The notes under the pieces were generated by a model. The model saw only the letters and a program-made list of their open reading frames with translations. It had not been told where the DNA came from and did no database searches. Positions 34,083 to 52,669 of a DNA stretch of 64,000 nucleotides are shown in pieces. Source of the stretch: Chondrilla cf. caribensis (Eukaryota > Porifera > Demospongiae > Chondrillida > Chondrillidae). Numbering within the stretch: the first letter of the stretch is position 1; every line of letters starts with the position of its first letter. Where the stretch lies: assembly GCA_964020155.1 (NCBI GenBank), contig OZ026553.1, positions 1,944,979-2,008,978 on the forward strand, given 5' to 3'. The translations under genes and the position numbers were made by a program.

Positions 34083-34140
34083 CAAGTAATTCGAGTTAAA
34101 AAACTCGTGGGGCTGCCGCCCCCCGCACTCGAATTACTTG
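34083..34140. repeat. Nested hairpin in P3 intron
   Basis: Arms CAAGTAATTCGAG and CTCGAATTACTTG enclose a GC-rich inner palindrome GGGGCTGCCGCCCC. A related GGGGCTGCCTGCGGCAGCCCC palindrome lies at about 35839-35859 in the same intron. Confidence 0.8.
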
Positions 34141-34230
34141 CGAGTTATTCGCTAAGCAAAAGAATCCTGTGCGCGTGCACACACACACACACACACACAA
34201 CCCACTAAAAATATACCATACACACATGTA

Positions 34231-34284
34231 GCTGTAGACACTAACATTGTAGTGTTTCGGCCTTCAGAGCCTCATCAGTACAGC
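34231..34284 (-). ncRNA. Type I hammerhead ribozyme in a P3 intron, sense strand
   Basis: Minus-strand reading: stem I GCTGTA/TACAGC, core CTGATGA (complement of 34272-34278), stem II GGCT-CTGAA-GGCC (one G-U pair), GAAA, stem III ACACTA-CAATGT-TAGTGT, cleavage after GTC. It lies in the intron between exons 36327-36109 and 33857-33711 and has the same orientation as the gene, so it would be part of the pre-mRNA. Confidence 0.92.
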
Positions 34285-34479
34285 ATTAATTTTTTACACA
34301 AGTGTGTACACGCTGGTACACACGCACACACACAAACATCAATATCACAATAGTATGTCTATACTTTGTGTATTCACACACACATGTAAACTGTCACAAA
34401 TACACACATCCATACATGTAAAATGATTGTGATTACAATAGCTACAAAAAGTAAATTCCAACACAGCACTGACTGTTTT

Positions 34480-34496
34480 AGGGCACACACACACTA

Positions 34497-34534
<38 letters not shown>

Positions 34535-34608
34535 CACACACACACACACACACACACATATATGGACCCACACACACATGCACACACACACACAACACAC
34601 ACACATGC

Positions 34609-34650
<42 letters not shown>

Positions 34651-35161
34651 ACACATACGGACACACACAACACACACACATGCACACACACAGACATACA
34701 CACACACACACACACACACGGACATGCACATACAGACACACACATAACACACACACATACACACACACACACACACACAACACACACACGTATGCGCACA
34801 CACACACACACATACACATACACACACGTATGCGCGCGCACACACACACACACACTCACACACACTCACAAACACACACAAACACACACAAACACAGACA
34901 CAGACACACACACACACACACACATACACACACACACAATACACACATGCACACACACTCACACACACTCACAAACACACACAAACACACACAAACACAG
35001 ACACAGACACACACACACACACACACATACACACACACACACACAATACACACATGCACACACACCCACACACACAAAATACACACATGCACACACACAC
35101 ACACACACTCACACACACTCACAAACACACACAAACACACACAAACACAGACACAGACACA

Positions 35162-35227
<66 letters not shown>

Positions 35228-35310
35228 ACACACATGCACACACACACACACAAAATACACACATGCACACACACACACACAAAATACACACATACACACA
35301 CACAAGCAAG
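34480..35310. repeat. Long CA-rich array with higher-order units
   Basis: About 830 bp of CA repeats. A complex unit containing ACTCACAAACACACACAAAC, then ACAGACACAGACAC, then ACAATACACACATGCAC recurs about three times (near 34850, 34955 and 35105). Frames across it are artefacts. Confidence 0.93.
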
Positions 35311-35761
35311 CACACTACAGTAACATACAAACGCATAGAACACTAAACAAAAGAGAGGCTTACCTGACAAATAAGCTTACCTTTTTTGATCCAAAACGTG
35401 TCCGAAATGTATTTCTATCGACTAATAACTTGTCACATATTCGCTCTCAAGATGAAAGACCTTAGTGAGACCCTTCTTAAGAATGAATAAAGCTTCATTC
35501 ATAAGTTTGACACACTTCCGCCTAGGTAAGATTTTTTAAACGGAGCCTAGAAGTAGTTATCGGCTTTCTTTCTTTGAAACGAAGACTTCATTCTTCTTAA
35601 TATTCTCTAAAAATCCTTCGCTGCTGTTTTCAAGCCAAACAAAGTCTTTATAGTGAAGTTACACTTGTGAAAGAAACTCTTCTTCTCGAAAAGTAGCCAT
35701 TTTCTTTAGCGCAATATAAATTTGCGTATAAATTAAGTGTTGCGGTTACGCGTAGGGACAC

Positions 35762-35762
<1 letters not shown>

Positions 35763-35796
<34 letters not shown>
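35763..35796. repeat. (AT)n microsatellite
   Basis: About 34 bp of AT in a P3 intron. Confidence 0.9.
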
Positions 35797-35798
<2 letters not shown>

Positions 35799-38700
35799 GA
35801 CGAGCGTAACATACCGGAAGTCGAAATGAAAACAATATAGGGGCTGCCTGCGGCAGCCCCTAAAAATGAACATTTGATAGTTCAAGCCTTTCTTTGACGT
35901 TGAACTGCATAAGTGTGTGTTACAGGTACATATGCATGTATGTAATTTTAAGACATGAATCTCGAAAATGGTTATATGGTACCATAAAATGGGAAATGGA
36001 CATTTGATAGTCTAAACCTTTCTTCGATGTTCAACTGCATAAAGTGTGTATTTCTACATATGAACAAATACTCAATTTCAAACATAGACTTAACCCTGGT
36101 ATACTCACCGATATAGTAAGAAGTAGGTTTCTATTCTCTGCATACGAAGCTGGGGATGATGCATTGAACACAGGATCAGCTACTGCTCTCAGAGGTTGGA
36201 CTGAGGACAGACTAGACAGTACTTGATCATCAAATGTCAATGAATAGTCCAGACTTGTACCACTAGTGACAGTGGTCAGTTCAGGAATCATACACAATAG
36301 TTGAGTGGGTGAAACCACTGTACAGGTCTGTAGGGAAAAGTACCATATGTATGTCTTTACAACACTCACTGTGCTTACAAGATCTACTATCATGTTTGTA
36401 TATACACTAAAGTATAGGGTCATTAGTGCAGTATAATTGTACACACTCCACTCACCACATTGAGCAGCTGGACACCAGCTGCAGTGAGTGTCAACATTAG
36501 AGACACAGCAGCATCCAGGTTGGTACCAACAATAATCAGAGGAACTCCACCACTGGAGGGGACAGGGTTGGTACAACAGCTTGTAACCAACAGGAAGTGA
36601 ACAGCACCATCACAACACTCACCCTTGACGTAGACTCTCCTCCCGACCAATATCGACACTGTCAAATAGTCCACTGAACTCAGGTTGGATGTACTCTAAC
36701 TGAACATTACCATTAGAATAGACATTGCCGTCAATGTTGACAATGATAGTCCCACTCTGACCACTTGATACAGAGCTTGATACATCAACTGTTCTACACG
36801 AGATGTGAGTGGAGTTGATCACCCTGTATGGAGGGAGAGTGACAGGATCTGTACTTACATCACATCACTCAAGGGCAGTGTTGATGATGTCTGTCTCTTT
36901 CTTGATGAACTGAACTCTACAGCTACACTGGTTCGCTCAACATCACCAATGTCTAGATTCATACCTATCACAGATATGGTAGTGCCTCCTCCAATGGGAT
37001 TTTTGAGAGGCATCACCATGGTTACCACGGGAGCGGCATATCTGTACCTTCCTGCATTATGACGAACTTCACCACTATGACTGAGGTCACATTCACTACT
37101 CCTTCAGATATTGCTGGAGGAACAACACACGTTAGACTGCCATCAGTACTTGAGTTTATTGGACACTCTCTTCCACCAATCAGAATAGTGACATTCTCTC
37201 TAGGATAGGCACCAAGATTACTACCTCTGATAGTATAGAGAGTACCTCCTTCAACAGGACCAGCCGTTGGAAAGGTCTGGAATGGATGAGGATATGATGC
37301 TACGCTATAACAAGCCCAATACATGCATTCACACAATCATGTTCATGTGTACAAACCTCATCAAATATCAGAACTGGACACTGGTCAAAGTTTGGTGATT
37401 CAACAAGAGAACCTGGACTGCAGCTCAGTGTGGACAGCATACAAGATCCACTAGCAGTGCTACAGTAGGCACAATTGAAGTTGTCATTCAGTCCAATACA
37501 ACTAGAGCAGTCCGCAGCAAGCTCTGGACAGCTGTAGAGTACAACTGTATGAACAGACAGACAAGGAAGGGAATGAGAGGATGACAACAGTACATGTGAG
37601 GACGACCAGTGACACATACAGTGAATCCATACAAATGGGTATCTGTACATGTAAACAACAGACAAACAACAAACATTGAAGTGTACATTCACACAACAAA
37701 CCTCTCTGATCTGTTCCACTGCTGGACTCGATAGAAAAGGTCATCATTGTGTTGTTGTTACTCCACAACAGTCTTAGAGGAGACTCAGTCTGGGCTTGTG
37801 GGATGGACATAGTATTGTCAATGTTACAGATAAGGCTAGAGCTGTTGTGGACCACAGCTGGGAAGTTTCTTCCTACATCACTCAGCTCACACTGATAGGA
37901 GTACCCAACAGGCTGGATGTACAAGACAACACACCATCAATGTGTACATTAGACCATACAACTCATGCCAACACTCACTGGCGATATCAGATTCTGTGCA
38001 TTCAGTATCAAGGACACATCTGGTGGGGAGAGACCTTCGTGAAGGTAGTACCTACCGTCATTAGTACTGGAAGGTAGAACACGTGGACATGATCCACCGG
38101 TGCTCTGGTGAGGGAGAGAACAAGGAAGCAACAAGTGATTGGAGATAGAAAACATCTAATATGTTAAATGTCAGTACACCACTCACCACTGGACTGGAGC
38201 TACAGTCACCTCCGCTTGTTCTACAATCAAACTCAACTGGACACCAGTTACAGTTCAAGGAACTCACACAAGAAGAACAACTAAAGAGATGAAGAATAGG
38301 TCATGTACACACAGAGAGGAAGTACAGGTGTGTTGAGAGTACTGTACATGAGGTGTACATACATACACTCACTTATCTCTCACTGAACAGTCGTAGAAAG
38401 TCACTCCATCCACAACTAGCCCAATATCAATGTTGTGAAGAGTTGACCTCAAAGTGAAGTTCACTGTTTGTGTGTCTACACAAGGAAGCCCAATAATGTC
38501 CACATACATAATACAATGTATTTTAATATGTTACAATAGCGTATGCATGTAACATGTAGGTTGATGTTACTGTATTCTTTGGATTACATAATGTCTCACA
38601 CATACAGTACACCTAATAAGTACGTACATCAACGGATAACCCCAATATGCAGGGTGAACGGCAGGAGTGCTTTAAACCTTCCTGGTGAACAAACTTAGTT

Positions 38701-39421
38701 CAGTCAAATAGAAATGAATCCAGGTACTATTAGGACTTTCTGTATGAGTGGAGATATCCCATCCCTGACTAAATATGTCAAATGAGAAAAACAGCTTACA
38801 CATCAATTTGTTGTGGTTATGCATGACGATAATAAAATTTATGGAGGTGAACTTAATTATGATTTTCATGGTCAATATGGTAACACACACCTTTAACTAC
38901 ACAACAGAGAAAGTGATGATACAGCTTTGATATCCTGCTACCACCAAGCAAAGGAATTCCTCTGCTATCACCATGGGTAGCAAAGGAATGATATATACTT
39001 GATGTTGAACTGACTACATTAGGGTCACTACCATTTACCAATCTACATTCTTTGAAAATATGACAGCAATTAAATTGGCCAATTTGGAAGTTTAGCAACT
39101 ACTTGACAATTTTGAGTCTATGATCTGTGGAATATACCGGTATTACGTACATCATGGGCAATCTTCTTGTTGTACATATCTACAAGGACTTTTATACTCA
39201 TACACTCGGTATATTATGTATATAGTGCTATATTCTGTACATTGAACAAATACACTGTGTAAACATACTGCTATACCCACCTTCTCCCACAAGGATGTTA
39301 TATTTGGTACACTACAAGAGAACAGGTCTCCACTGACTGTTGTTAGTTCTCCACTACCATAACCACCAAACACACAATGAAAGGACTCTCCAGACAGAGA
39401 ACTGGGAAAGTATTCCGATTC

Positions 39422-40610
39422 TCAGGTATAATATTACAATCTTTAATCGTTATAATACTATAATATATCTTATTGATTGGCATTTCGCTTAAGACATGTT
39501 TTACATCATCTTCTAGTCACATAGAGTATTGGTTACTTGATAAGGCTGAACAATAATGGATCCAGGCAAAACCATGCAGGTTGCATTAGCAGTGATGCAG
39601 GCTATGAAGATTCCACCTCACTTCATGATTGAGTGAACCATTTTGAACATGCATGAGGTAGACTTCCTCCATAGTAGAAGCAGCTACACTTGCTATTTGC
39701 TTGGAGTTTACCATGTTGATTCGACCTTCAGGGAGTTATTGGCAATTATTCCTCCATTCTTCCATGTACGTATGTGCATTAGATCTGTTCATATAGTGAG
39801 GTATCTGCACACGGTGCACACTTAGCATTTATACTGTATAATAGTATTCTTCACAAATATCAAGAATAGAAAAATATGCAATGAACTAAGCATGCAAATA
39901 TATTTCAACTATATGCTTTTCATATAGGACACTCACTGAATAGCCCATTAAATATATATAATCAGCTGAACTACAATATACCGTTAACAAACATTGCACC
40001 GGCTAAGAATTAGGAACATTTATATATGCGTAAAGTTATTGCGCATTTGTACTGTTTCTGTTGTTGTTTTTCCGAACTCCCATGGGTGGTATATAACAAC
40101 TACCTAATTCAGATGATGTAGTCCTTCACGCTCTGAATGATTTTTATTCCTTCAATCATCCCTGTATTTCAGATGGTGATACACTGTCAACTAATAAGAT
40201 CTATACTTGACACTCTTGCACAAAGTGTATCCTGTTCTGTCAGGGAAGACTGCATTTGGTGTGTTTGCAACCTGCTGTCAAGGGGTAATCCAGACCAACG
40301 AAGGTAGGGATGAACAGGAGTTTGTATGTGTGTGTGTGAGAGAATAAAACTGTACATAATGCTGTCATTGCATGTTGATATAATACTGAGTCTCTGTGCC
40401 TACATTTGAGCATGCTTGCTATCTCACGACATGTTCTCCCCACTTTTTTTTCTCTCTGTGTGCATGACACATGTGTACTGTATGTGTGCATGTGTGTGTT
40501 TGGTGTTTGGATGTGTATATTGTGTATTGATGTGTTTTTGTGTACATATTGTATGCGCCTTTGGTGTGTGTAAATGTGTGTGCGTGTGTGCGTGCGTGCG
40601 TGTGTGTGTG

Positions 40611-40686
<76 letters not shown>

Positions 40687-41775
40687 GTGTTTGGTGTTTG
40701 GATGTGTATATTGTGTATTGATGTGTTTTTGTGTACATATTGTTTGTGCCTTTGGTGTGTGTAATTGCGTGCGTGCGTGTGTGTCAATGCTGTGAATTGG
40801 CTGTAATTACCTATATGAAGTTAAGTTAATCAATCATCGATAGAATTAGTTTTCATGAATTACCCTCTTTGCAATTAATTATTTTGGAATACCCTTATGA
40901 CACCACCAGACCTTACATTATATCTGTCTATATAGTGATGTATCTACCCATAGTGCATGCCTAGTTTTAATGTTATTAGTGCATATTGATTGTTATGATT
41001 AACAGTGAATTAATCTGGAAATAATGAATAAAATTAATCTTTAAAATCAGCTAGAGTGCGAGGTCCTTCTATCCTGCATTAGATATGCTGTATCTCAAGG
41101 ATGTATTGCTGCACTCTGTGCTCGTATTAACGATAGAGGTATTTATCGGTCAGCAACTAAAATTGCCATTCTTGAAGCAGTGCAGTCCTTGATTACAGAT
41201 TCATGTGAACCAGATGCTGAATATCATATGTCATTAGTGGAGGAATGTGGAGGTCAATTGATGCAATTTACGTGCAATTTACACATTGTCAATTAGTTTC
41301 AATTTGAGACTAGAATAATACTTTTTGTAGTTCATCGCTGTTGTAGTAGTGAACTAAAGGTCACTTCTGAAGTACTGCTGGCACCATTTTATTTCTCACT
41401 ATACCTTTAGCTGCTCTTCAAACAGTCGTTACATTCAGGTTATCTTTGTGAGAGTTAATTCTAGTAATTCTATTATAATTTTACATGGAAACATACCACA
41501 TAACAGCTAAAGCACCTGTGGTAGGGCTACATCCTGGTACAGACACGTAGCCTCGATGGTTAACTTGGTCTTTGCCTTTTAAAGGCAATCAGTCCAAAGT
41601 GTGTGTATATTTGCTACTGTTTTGAACTTAGCCAATTGCTTCTGTATATTATATTATAGGTTTGGATGAGATAAGGAAACGCAAAGATGATCATTGGCCT
41701 CGTATTGCTGATTCAGAATTGTGTTGCTCCATTATTGACCTGTTCACCAGAAGAAAAGAACAACAAAATAAGTGA
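39422..41775 (+). pseudogene. Importin-alpha-like copy 3, right part (intron 1 remnant plus exons 9-11)
   Basis: Starts with the intron-1 text that should follow the IBB exon at 14898-15038. Exons 2-8 are absent. Exon 9 is 40173-40303 (MVIHCQLIRSIL, DCIWCVCNLLSRGNPDQRR), exon 10 is 41083-41252 and exon 11 is 41660-41775 (stop 41773-41775). Exons 9-11 are open, properly phased (131, 170 and 116 nt) and close to copy 2. Without exons 2-8 and with its IBB separated by 24 kb it cannot make a normal protein, though a short C-terminal ARM product starting at the exon 9 ATG is conceivable. Confidence 0.75.
40566..40682. repeat. (TG)n microsatellite
   Basis: TG tract in intron 9 of copy 3, flanked by a duplicated GTTTGGTGTTTGGATGTGTA motif (about 40498 and 40681). 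Confidence 0.93.
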
Positions 41776-42553
41776 CAGATTCACCCTGGATTGTCCATTC
41801 AAACCACATTCAGTATTTCCATGTAGTGTTTGATAGCTGTAATAATCCTGTATATGTTGTAAACTATGGAGTTTTAGCCTGTTTTGGAAATTGTAATCAT
41901 CATGCTTCTGTGAAATGCCATGATAACTCTCACTAACCGGATAGACTGAGTCTGAGGACAGTCTATAGCTGTACAACAGTTCTGTATGTAAATGTATGTA
42001 ATATTACACCCACCCATTATAATACCCACTAAAAACCGTGTAGACTAGGAGTAGTAATGAAGATAGCTAACGAAGTTAGTAAAATAAGGAACAATAATAC
42101 ATGTATGTAATAAGTTATGCATGAAAAAAGTTAAAAGTGTACATGTATCACCATATTGAGTAAAGAATAAGTGATATGTTTAATCATAATAATTGAGTTG
42201 GGAATTCGAATCAGACAATATTATATACAACAACCCTTAATTGACGCAGCTACATTGTAATTATCCAAGCAGACATCCCTTTACACTGATTTGTTGGCAG
42301 ATCTATATAATATTATAATTATATAAATCATTCTTATATATCTAGAAGAGAGAAAAGGGAGGGAAAGCAATTGCAAACAATAGATAAAAGAAAAAAAGAG
42401 GAAGAGACACAATACAAAACATACAGATTATTATATTACCCAAACAACATTACTATCTAAAACATACAAAAAACTTTTGGATAGACACATGCACACTGTA
42501 CACTTACGTTGACAAATCAAGCATGTTGGATGACATGTAATATATTAACTTAT

Positions 42554-42584
<31 letters not shown>

Positions 42585-43315
42585 TCTTGCACTTCTTCTC
42601 ATCATGATCACCAACACTTTACTCGGTCGTCTTCCACTGTTAACCTTCCTCCTGTCCACTCTTCAATGCTTTTTCGTTTGCTGGCGCCTCTCTCTGGTGC
42701 ACTCTTCCACCAGCCATAAGGAATGAAAAGTTTTGGACAAATTATAACAGTAGTTTATTGGAGTATTTTAACCATTAGTATCTCATATTCCAGTCAAATA
42801 TGTATTTTGCATGTTTACTTTTTCTTTTCTGTTCTGCTATGTGATTTTTGCCGTAATGTAATATTATCAAATTTATAATTAATTCATTAAGTACTTTTTA
42901 TTTATTGACTAAAGTATAATATTATACATATTCACATTAAATTCTTCAATTAAATTATTAAATTAAATCATTGAATTTGTCACTGAATTTTTTTCTGGCT
43001 TATTTTTATTCTAATTTTTGTACTTATTATCCATTACTGGGTGCCTTGTGAAGTAACATCTGGCTAAAGGCCTTCCCAGTTTAAAACCATAATGTATAAG
43101 TCGTAACAGGGCGGTCCGACGACTTTATTATAATAATATAACTAACTGAACTGCGCTTGTCGATATCGTGATACACCTCAGTGGAACCATAGATACTTGA
43201 ACAACGTTGTACATAGACACTCTAAAATAACGTAATGTTAGAGTGTTTATGGTTAGCTGAATAGCTATTACGGTGCAAGGCGTAACGTTATTGCGCAATG
43301 TTTATTTTATCAAAA
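41776..43315. other. AT-rich spacer without a recognised gene
   Basis: I see no exon. It contains a small hairpin at about 43204-43245 (ACATAGACACTCTAAAA and an approximate complement), related to the one inside the element at 9694-9735, and the ATTGCGCAAT motif just before copy 4. Confidence 0.5.
43290..43299. promoter_or_regulatory. ATTGCGCAAT palindrome before copy 4 ATG
   Basis: A perfect palindrome identical to the C/EBP-type bZIP consensus, 16 bp upstream of the ATG at 43316. Same motif at the same distance in copies 5 and 6. Confidence 0.5.
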
Positions 43316-48676
<5,361 letters not shown>

Positions 48677-50009
48677 AATAAGTGACAGATCCACCTCGGA
48701 ATGTCCAATCCAAACCGCATACAGTATTGTCATATAGTGTTTGATAGCTGTATTATTCCTGTATGTTAGCAATTAGTTGTACTATAGCCCTTTAGTTGGC
48801 AGTTTTAGCCTAATTTTAGAATTTCTTTTGAATCGTAATTATTATGCTCTCTGTAATTATTGATAGTGTTAACTTTCTCCAGCCAAGTAGACGTACGGAG
48901 TCTGAACTAGTGTTTATATGACATTATAAAGATAGGCCTGTATAGGTTGTACAACGGGAGCACTCTTCCCCATGAAGTTGTGTATCAGGCCATTGTGTTT
49001 GTCTATATACCCAGCAGGATTATGATTGTACATTGACGTACCTTGCGTACCAGGAAGGGGAATGTATGCACATAACATTTTTATTGTAAAACAATGTTTT
49101 CAAAATGTATGGCCAATCGAGGAAACATAACTTCGAAGTTGTCAATAATAATTAATTGCAAGTATATAATATAATATTATATATAATATATGTCATCAAT
49201 TATTCTGTGTTTTGTTACTAAGCGCAGAATAATAATTGATGACGTATATTTAAGTATAGGTTATACAATGCATGGGAACGGAAGGTTTAGTGATATAATA
49301 CATCTCGCGATCGAGCATGAGGGTGGACACAGAAAGGCCTTATTAATAATAATATCTTTAAACATTCCGGGACTCATTGTTTAACGGGGGGAGAAACACA
49401 TTATTATTCGAATCAAAGAACAACAAATGTGATACAAAATGGAAGCCTCGGACTCAGGGGTTACGTGAGGCGGTGACAAATAGTCACCGGGTGTTCACTG
49501 CCCTGGCAAGGTCTGGTCCCAATTCATGCAAGACGAAGTCTAGGGCATGATGGGACAAAAATCAAAAAAAGAGAAAGGATTGCATGAGAGGCATAGAAAG
49601 CTTTCTACATTGTCGAGCATTAAAAGTCTGTTCAGTGGACAGCGATTTGCTAAATTCGCGTAGGGGTCTCCACTCGCCGCCACCGTCTTCAGAGTCGATC
49701 TTTAAATCTTCGCCTTGCCTACTCACTCCTTCTGTCCAATAGCTAGTTCAATTCATTCTAATCAATGTTAGTGGCGTTCTTCTTCCTCATTTGATATAGC
49801 TAACTTTATCTTCAATTTTCCACTTCTTGCCACGTGTTGACCGCCATCTTACTCAGGTTGTTCACCTAGTACCATGATGCAAGACATCCGAAAGCGCAGC
49901 TTGTATGCAGGATGTAGGTTTCGACCGCCTCTCTTCATTTAACTTGCTCTACCTCTCACATTTCAAATCGATTCTTAGCCTTTATAGTTTCCGAAGGCTT
50001 ATATAGCTA
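48677..50009. other. Spacer after copy 4, no recognised gene
   Basis: The first 400 bp match the 3' flank of copy 2 (around 14280-14560). A hairpin lies at about 49190-49248 (TCATCAATTATTCTG with approximate complement). The more GC-rich stretch 49390-49900 has no recognisable coding exon. Confidence 0.5.
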
Positions 50010-50659
50010 TAGAGTAATTTATAAAGCATCAATATTCGGACAGAGGGATTAGCTTGCGGACAGACTTCACTACAGAGTGGAGAAGCGACGAAGAACCCCG
50101 AAAACATGAGAAGTAAAATCTCTACATGTCCACTGTAAGATATGAAAGTTAGAGGTGGATATGTATCACCTACAGGAAAATCGAACAGGTTATCTAACCC
50201 TCTGTGAAAGACCAAAATTCGGACGAAATTATAATTGCCGGAAAATAGTATAAATTCGTCCGACATTCGGTCTTTTACAAAGGGATAGATAACATATTCG
50301 GACTTCCTCAAAGTGATACATATATCCACCTCTAACTTTCACATTTCAAAGTAGACATGTAGAGCTATTACTTCTGATGTTTTCCCGGTACCTCTTCGCT
50401 TCTCCACTCTGTAGTGAAGTTTGTCCGCAAGCTAATCCCTCCGTCCGAATATCGATTATTATCGGACGCTTTTTTGATCGTCTCTAGCAGAGCGATGCGA
50501 TAAGCTACGATCATCATACTGAGTAGAGAGCGACTACATGTAATGGCCTATAAAACAAAGTTTATTGGGAGTCGATAGGTTTCGATCATAGCTTTGGTGA
50601 AATAGCCAATATTAGGTGTCCGAATATAAATGGTGTCCGATAATTAATGCTTTACTCTA
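50010..50659. mobile_element. Fold-back (long inverted repeat) element, about 650 bp
   Basis: Outer ends TAGAGTAA (50010) and TTACTCTA (50659) are inverted. The inner arms at about 50032-50097 and 50389-50455 (ATTCGGACAGAGGGATTAGC and its near complement) are long and well conserved. Smaller inverted segments (CTAACTTTCA / TGAAAGTTAG type) lie inside. No transposase is visible. Confidence 0.8.
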
Positions 50660-50913
50660 CGAATGGCCGAATTGTTTCGAGAGCCGAGTTGCTTCGTTCA
50701 AGATACAAATCTTCTAAACTGATGTGTGACCACATCAAATGATTTATCGTGTCTGTATAGTTCATACAGATCTATATCGCCCTATATTTTAGTATGGTGG
50801 GAAAATACAGATACGTGTCATTATCTAACACGGAAACTACTGGTTAACCTCCAAAAAGGAATAATTATGATAATTAATAATTAATACTTAATTAAGCAAA
50901 AAAATTATATATG

Positions 50914-51004
50914 AAGATTGCCAACTCCGGGAATCGAACCACTCATTCTGGAGCCTAGCGATTGAGTCACCTGACCATGTACTGCAGCATTGTGACTTGC
51001 CTGG
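50914..51004 (-). repeat. tRNA-derived SINE-like element, copy c
   Basis: The best preserved copy: on the minus strand B box GGTTCGATTCC, A-box-like TGGTCAGGTGA upstream. Sits 130 bp before the IBB exon of copy 5. Confidence 0.55.
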
Positions 51005-51108
51005 TTAGAGGGTAAAATTATACTTCTTATACTTACGTATGAATGCCGTTTTCGTTGTCTGGTGACGGACAAAAAAGGAATGTGTACATGCTTGGGTAGT
51101 ATTAGACT

Positions 51109-51118
51109 ATTGCGCAAT
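51109..51118. promoter_or_regulatory. ATTGCGCAAT palindrome before copy 5 ATG
   Basis: Perfect 10-bp palindrome, 15 bp upstream of the ATG at 51134, as in copies 4 and 6. Confidence 0.5.
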
Positions 51119-52227
51119 ATTAAATTTGTCAAAATGGCCGAGTCAATGGATGGAGTTTGTGGTCCTAATAATAAAAGGTTAAAAGACTACAAACAGCCGT
51201 CGAAAGAACCAGAAGAAGTGAAGACTACCAGAAAGCTTTTAGAAGGAATCAATTTACGGCGAAGCCAAAGAGAAAAAGAGGTATAATAATATCACAATCA
51301 TTAAATTCTTATAGCTAGCTAGCTAATGCTATTATGTATCTTATTGATCGGCATTGAGTAGTGATAGTAGTGAGATCTCGATCATCTTAAGTACGGTTTG
51401 CCCCCCCCCCCCCTATACACACACACACACACACACCAACACACATTTACATACACATTATTACGCATGTATTACAATAATAACAATGACGCGTATAAAT
51501 AATATGTCACCAAGCGTGTTGCACTTGCGTGGGCGTTATACATTTTCTTTTTCTTTTGTTTCTGTACCTTCAAGCCATATTTCGCCCGATTTTTATTTCA
51601 GTAGGAAGAACCCTTTAGTTTACACCTATTTATGCTCTTTCGAATGTATTCATCGGTCGATGGTAACGAAATGTAGAATAAAGGTATAAGAAGCCCTCGT
51701 AAGTTTGTGTAGCTACACACTTTCACAAAGAAGCGGCAGCTTACTACGTTATATACCTTTGTACTTGACCAAAAATAATGTAATCCACAATGTTAGCAAC
51801 AAATAATTACGTTCGTGAGGATTTAATCGGACGAAATCGTCGTTCGAATGCTTCAATCGTACCGTTGACTGTGTGACACAAATTCTCGAGTGAACATAGC
51901 CGAACGTTTCCGTTTATCCTTGGATATCTCCGAGACATATCCGTGTACAATATTATATATTCGCAGAATACATATTTTTAGCCAAAAGCTTTCTATAGCC
52001 TGTGTTATTATTGGCGATTATGGCCTCAGCTACCCTTCTCGAATTTGGGAGTAAAATATATGGGTCGCCCATCAATTGAAATGATGTCATTTCGACACTA
52101 CACTATTATCACTTCTAGCAACCGAAAAAAAAAATCACACGGTCAATGATGTCACCATTGTTTACTGTGCAACACGCTTGGTGCCCATAACAGTGGGAGT
52201 TTCCAGTCCCGGTTTTATAGGGTCTAT

Positions 52228-52228
<1 letters not shown>

Positions 52229-52298
<70 letters not shown>

Positions 52299-52448
52299 CA
52301 CACACGCATACTGACACACAATCACTCACACACACATAAACACACATAAACACTCCCACATACGCACACACTCACACACACACATACACACATGCACACA
52401 CACACACTCGCAAACACACACACACACACACACAAACACATACACATA

Positions 52449-52514
<66 letters not shown>

Positions 52515-52612
52515 TATAGACGCACATAAACGCTCACATGCATGCAAACACGCATGCACAAACACACATACATACGCATATGCGCACACATAGACACACA
52601 TAAACACTCACA

Positions 52613-52665
<53 letters not shown>
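52229..52665. repeat. (CA)n array in intron 1 of copy 5
   Basis: About 440 bp of CA repeats with AAAC, CATAC and CGC interruptions. Confidence 0.95.

Positions 52666-52669
<4 letters not shown>

Larger units (their letters stand above)
32381..39421 (-). pseudogene. P3: 3' half of a Sema-PSI-IPT receptor gene
   Basis: Exons on the minus strand: 39421-39281 (open from the junction; SLSGESFHCVFGGYG), 38475-38373, 38280-38187 (PSI, CNWCPVEFDC), 38104-37979, 37912-37702, 37544-37357 (PSI-like, CAYCSTASGSC), about 37276-36859 (two IPT segments, AGPVEGGTLYTIRG and PIGGGTTISVIG), 36823-36623, 36579-36456 (SSGGVPLIIVG), 36327-36109, 33857-33711, 33347-33038 (TIDPTIVIVLSVVGGLMIVG membrane span and coiled juxtamembrane), 32784-32381 (tail with YMVM, YVNE, NPAY; stop 32383-32381). 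The Sema domain and first PSI are missing: the first exon is cut where importin DNA starts at 39422. Between the two IPT segments near 37050-37080 the reading frame changes without a usable intron, suggesting a frameshift. The tail lacks the YEEV/YEVM expansion of P2. Confidence 0.72.

Noticed and set aside
34480..35310. CRISPR-like array because of the higher-order repeats
   Set aside because: Eukaryotic CA microsatellite with duplicated interruptions; no spacer structure.
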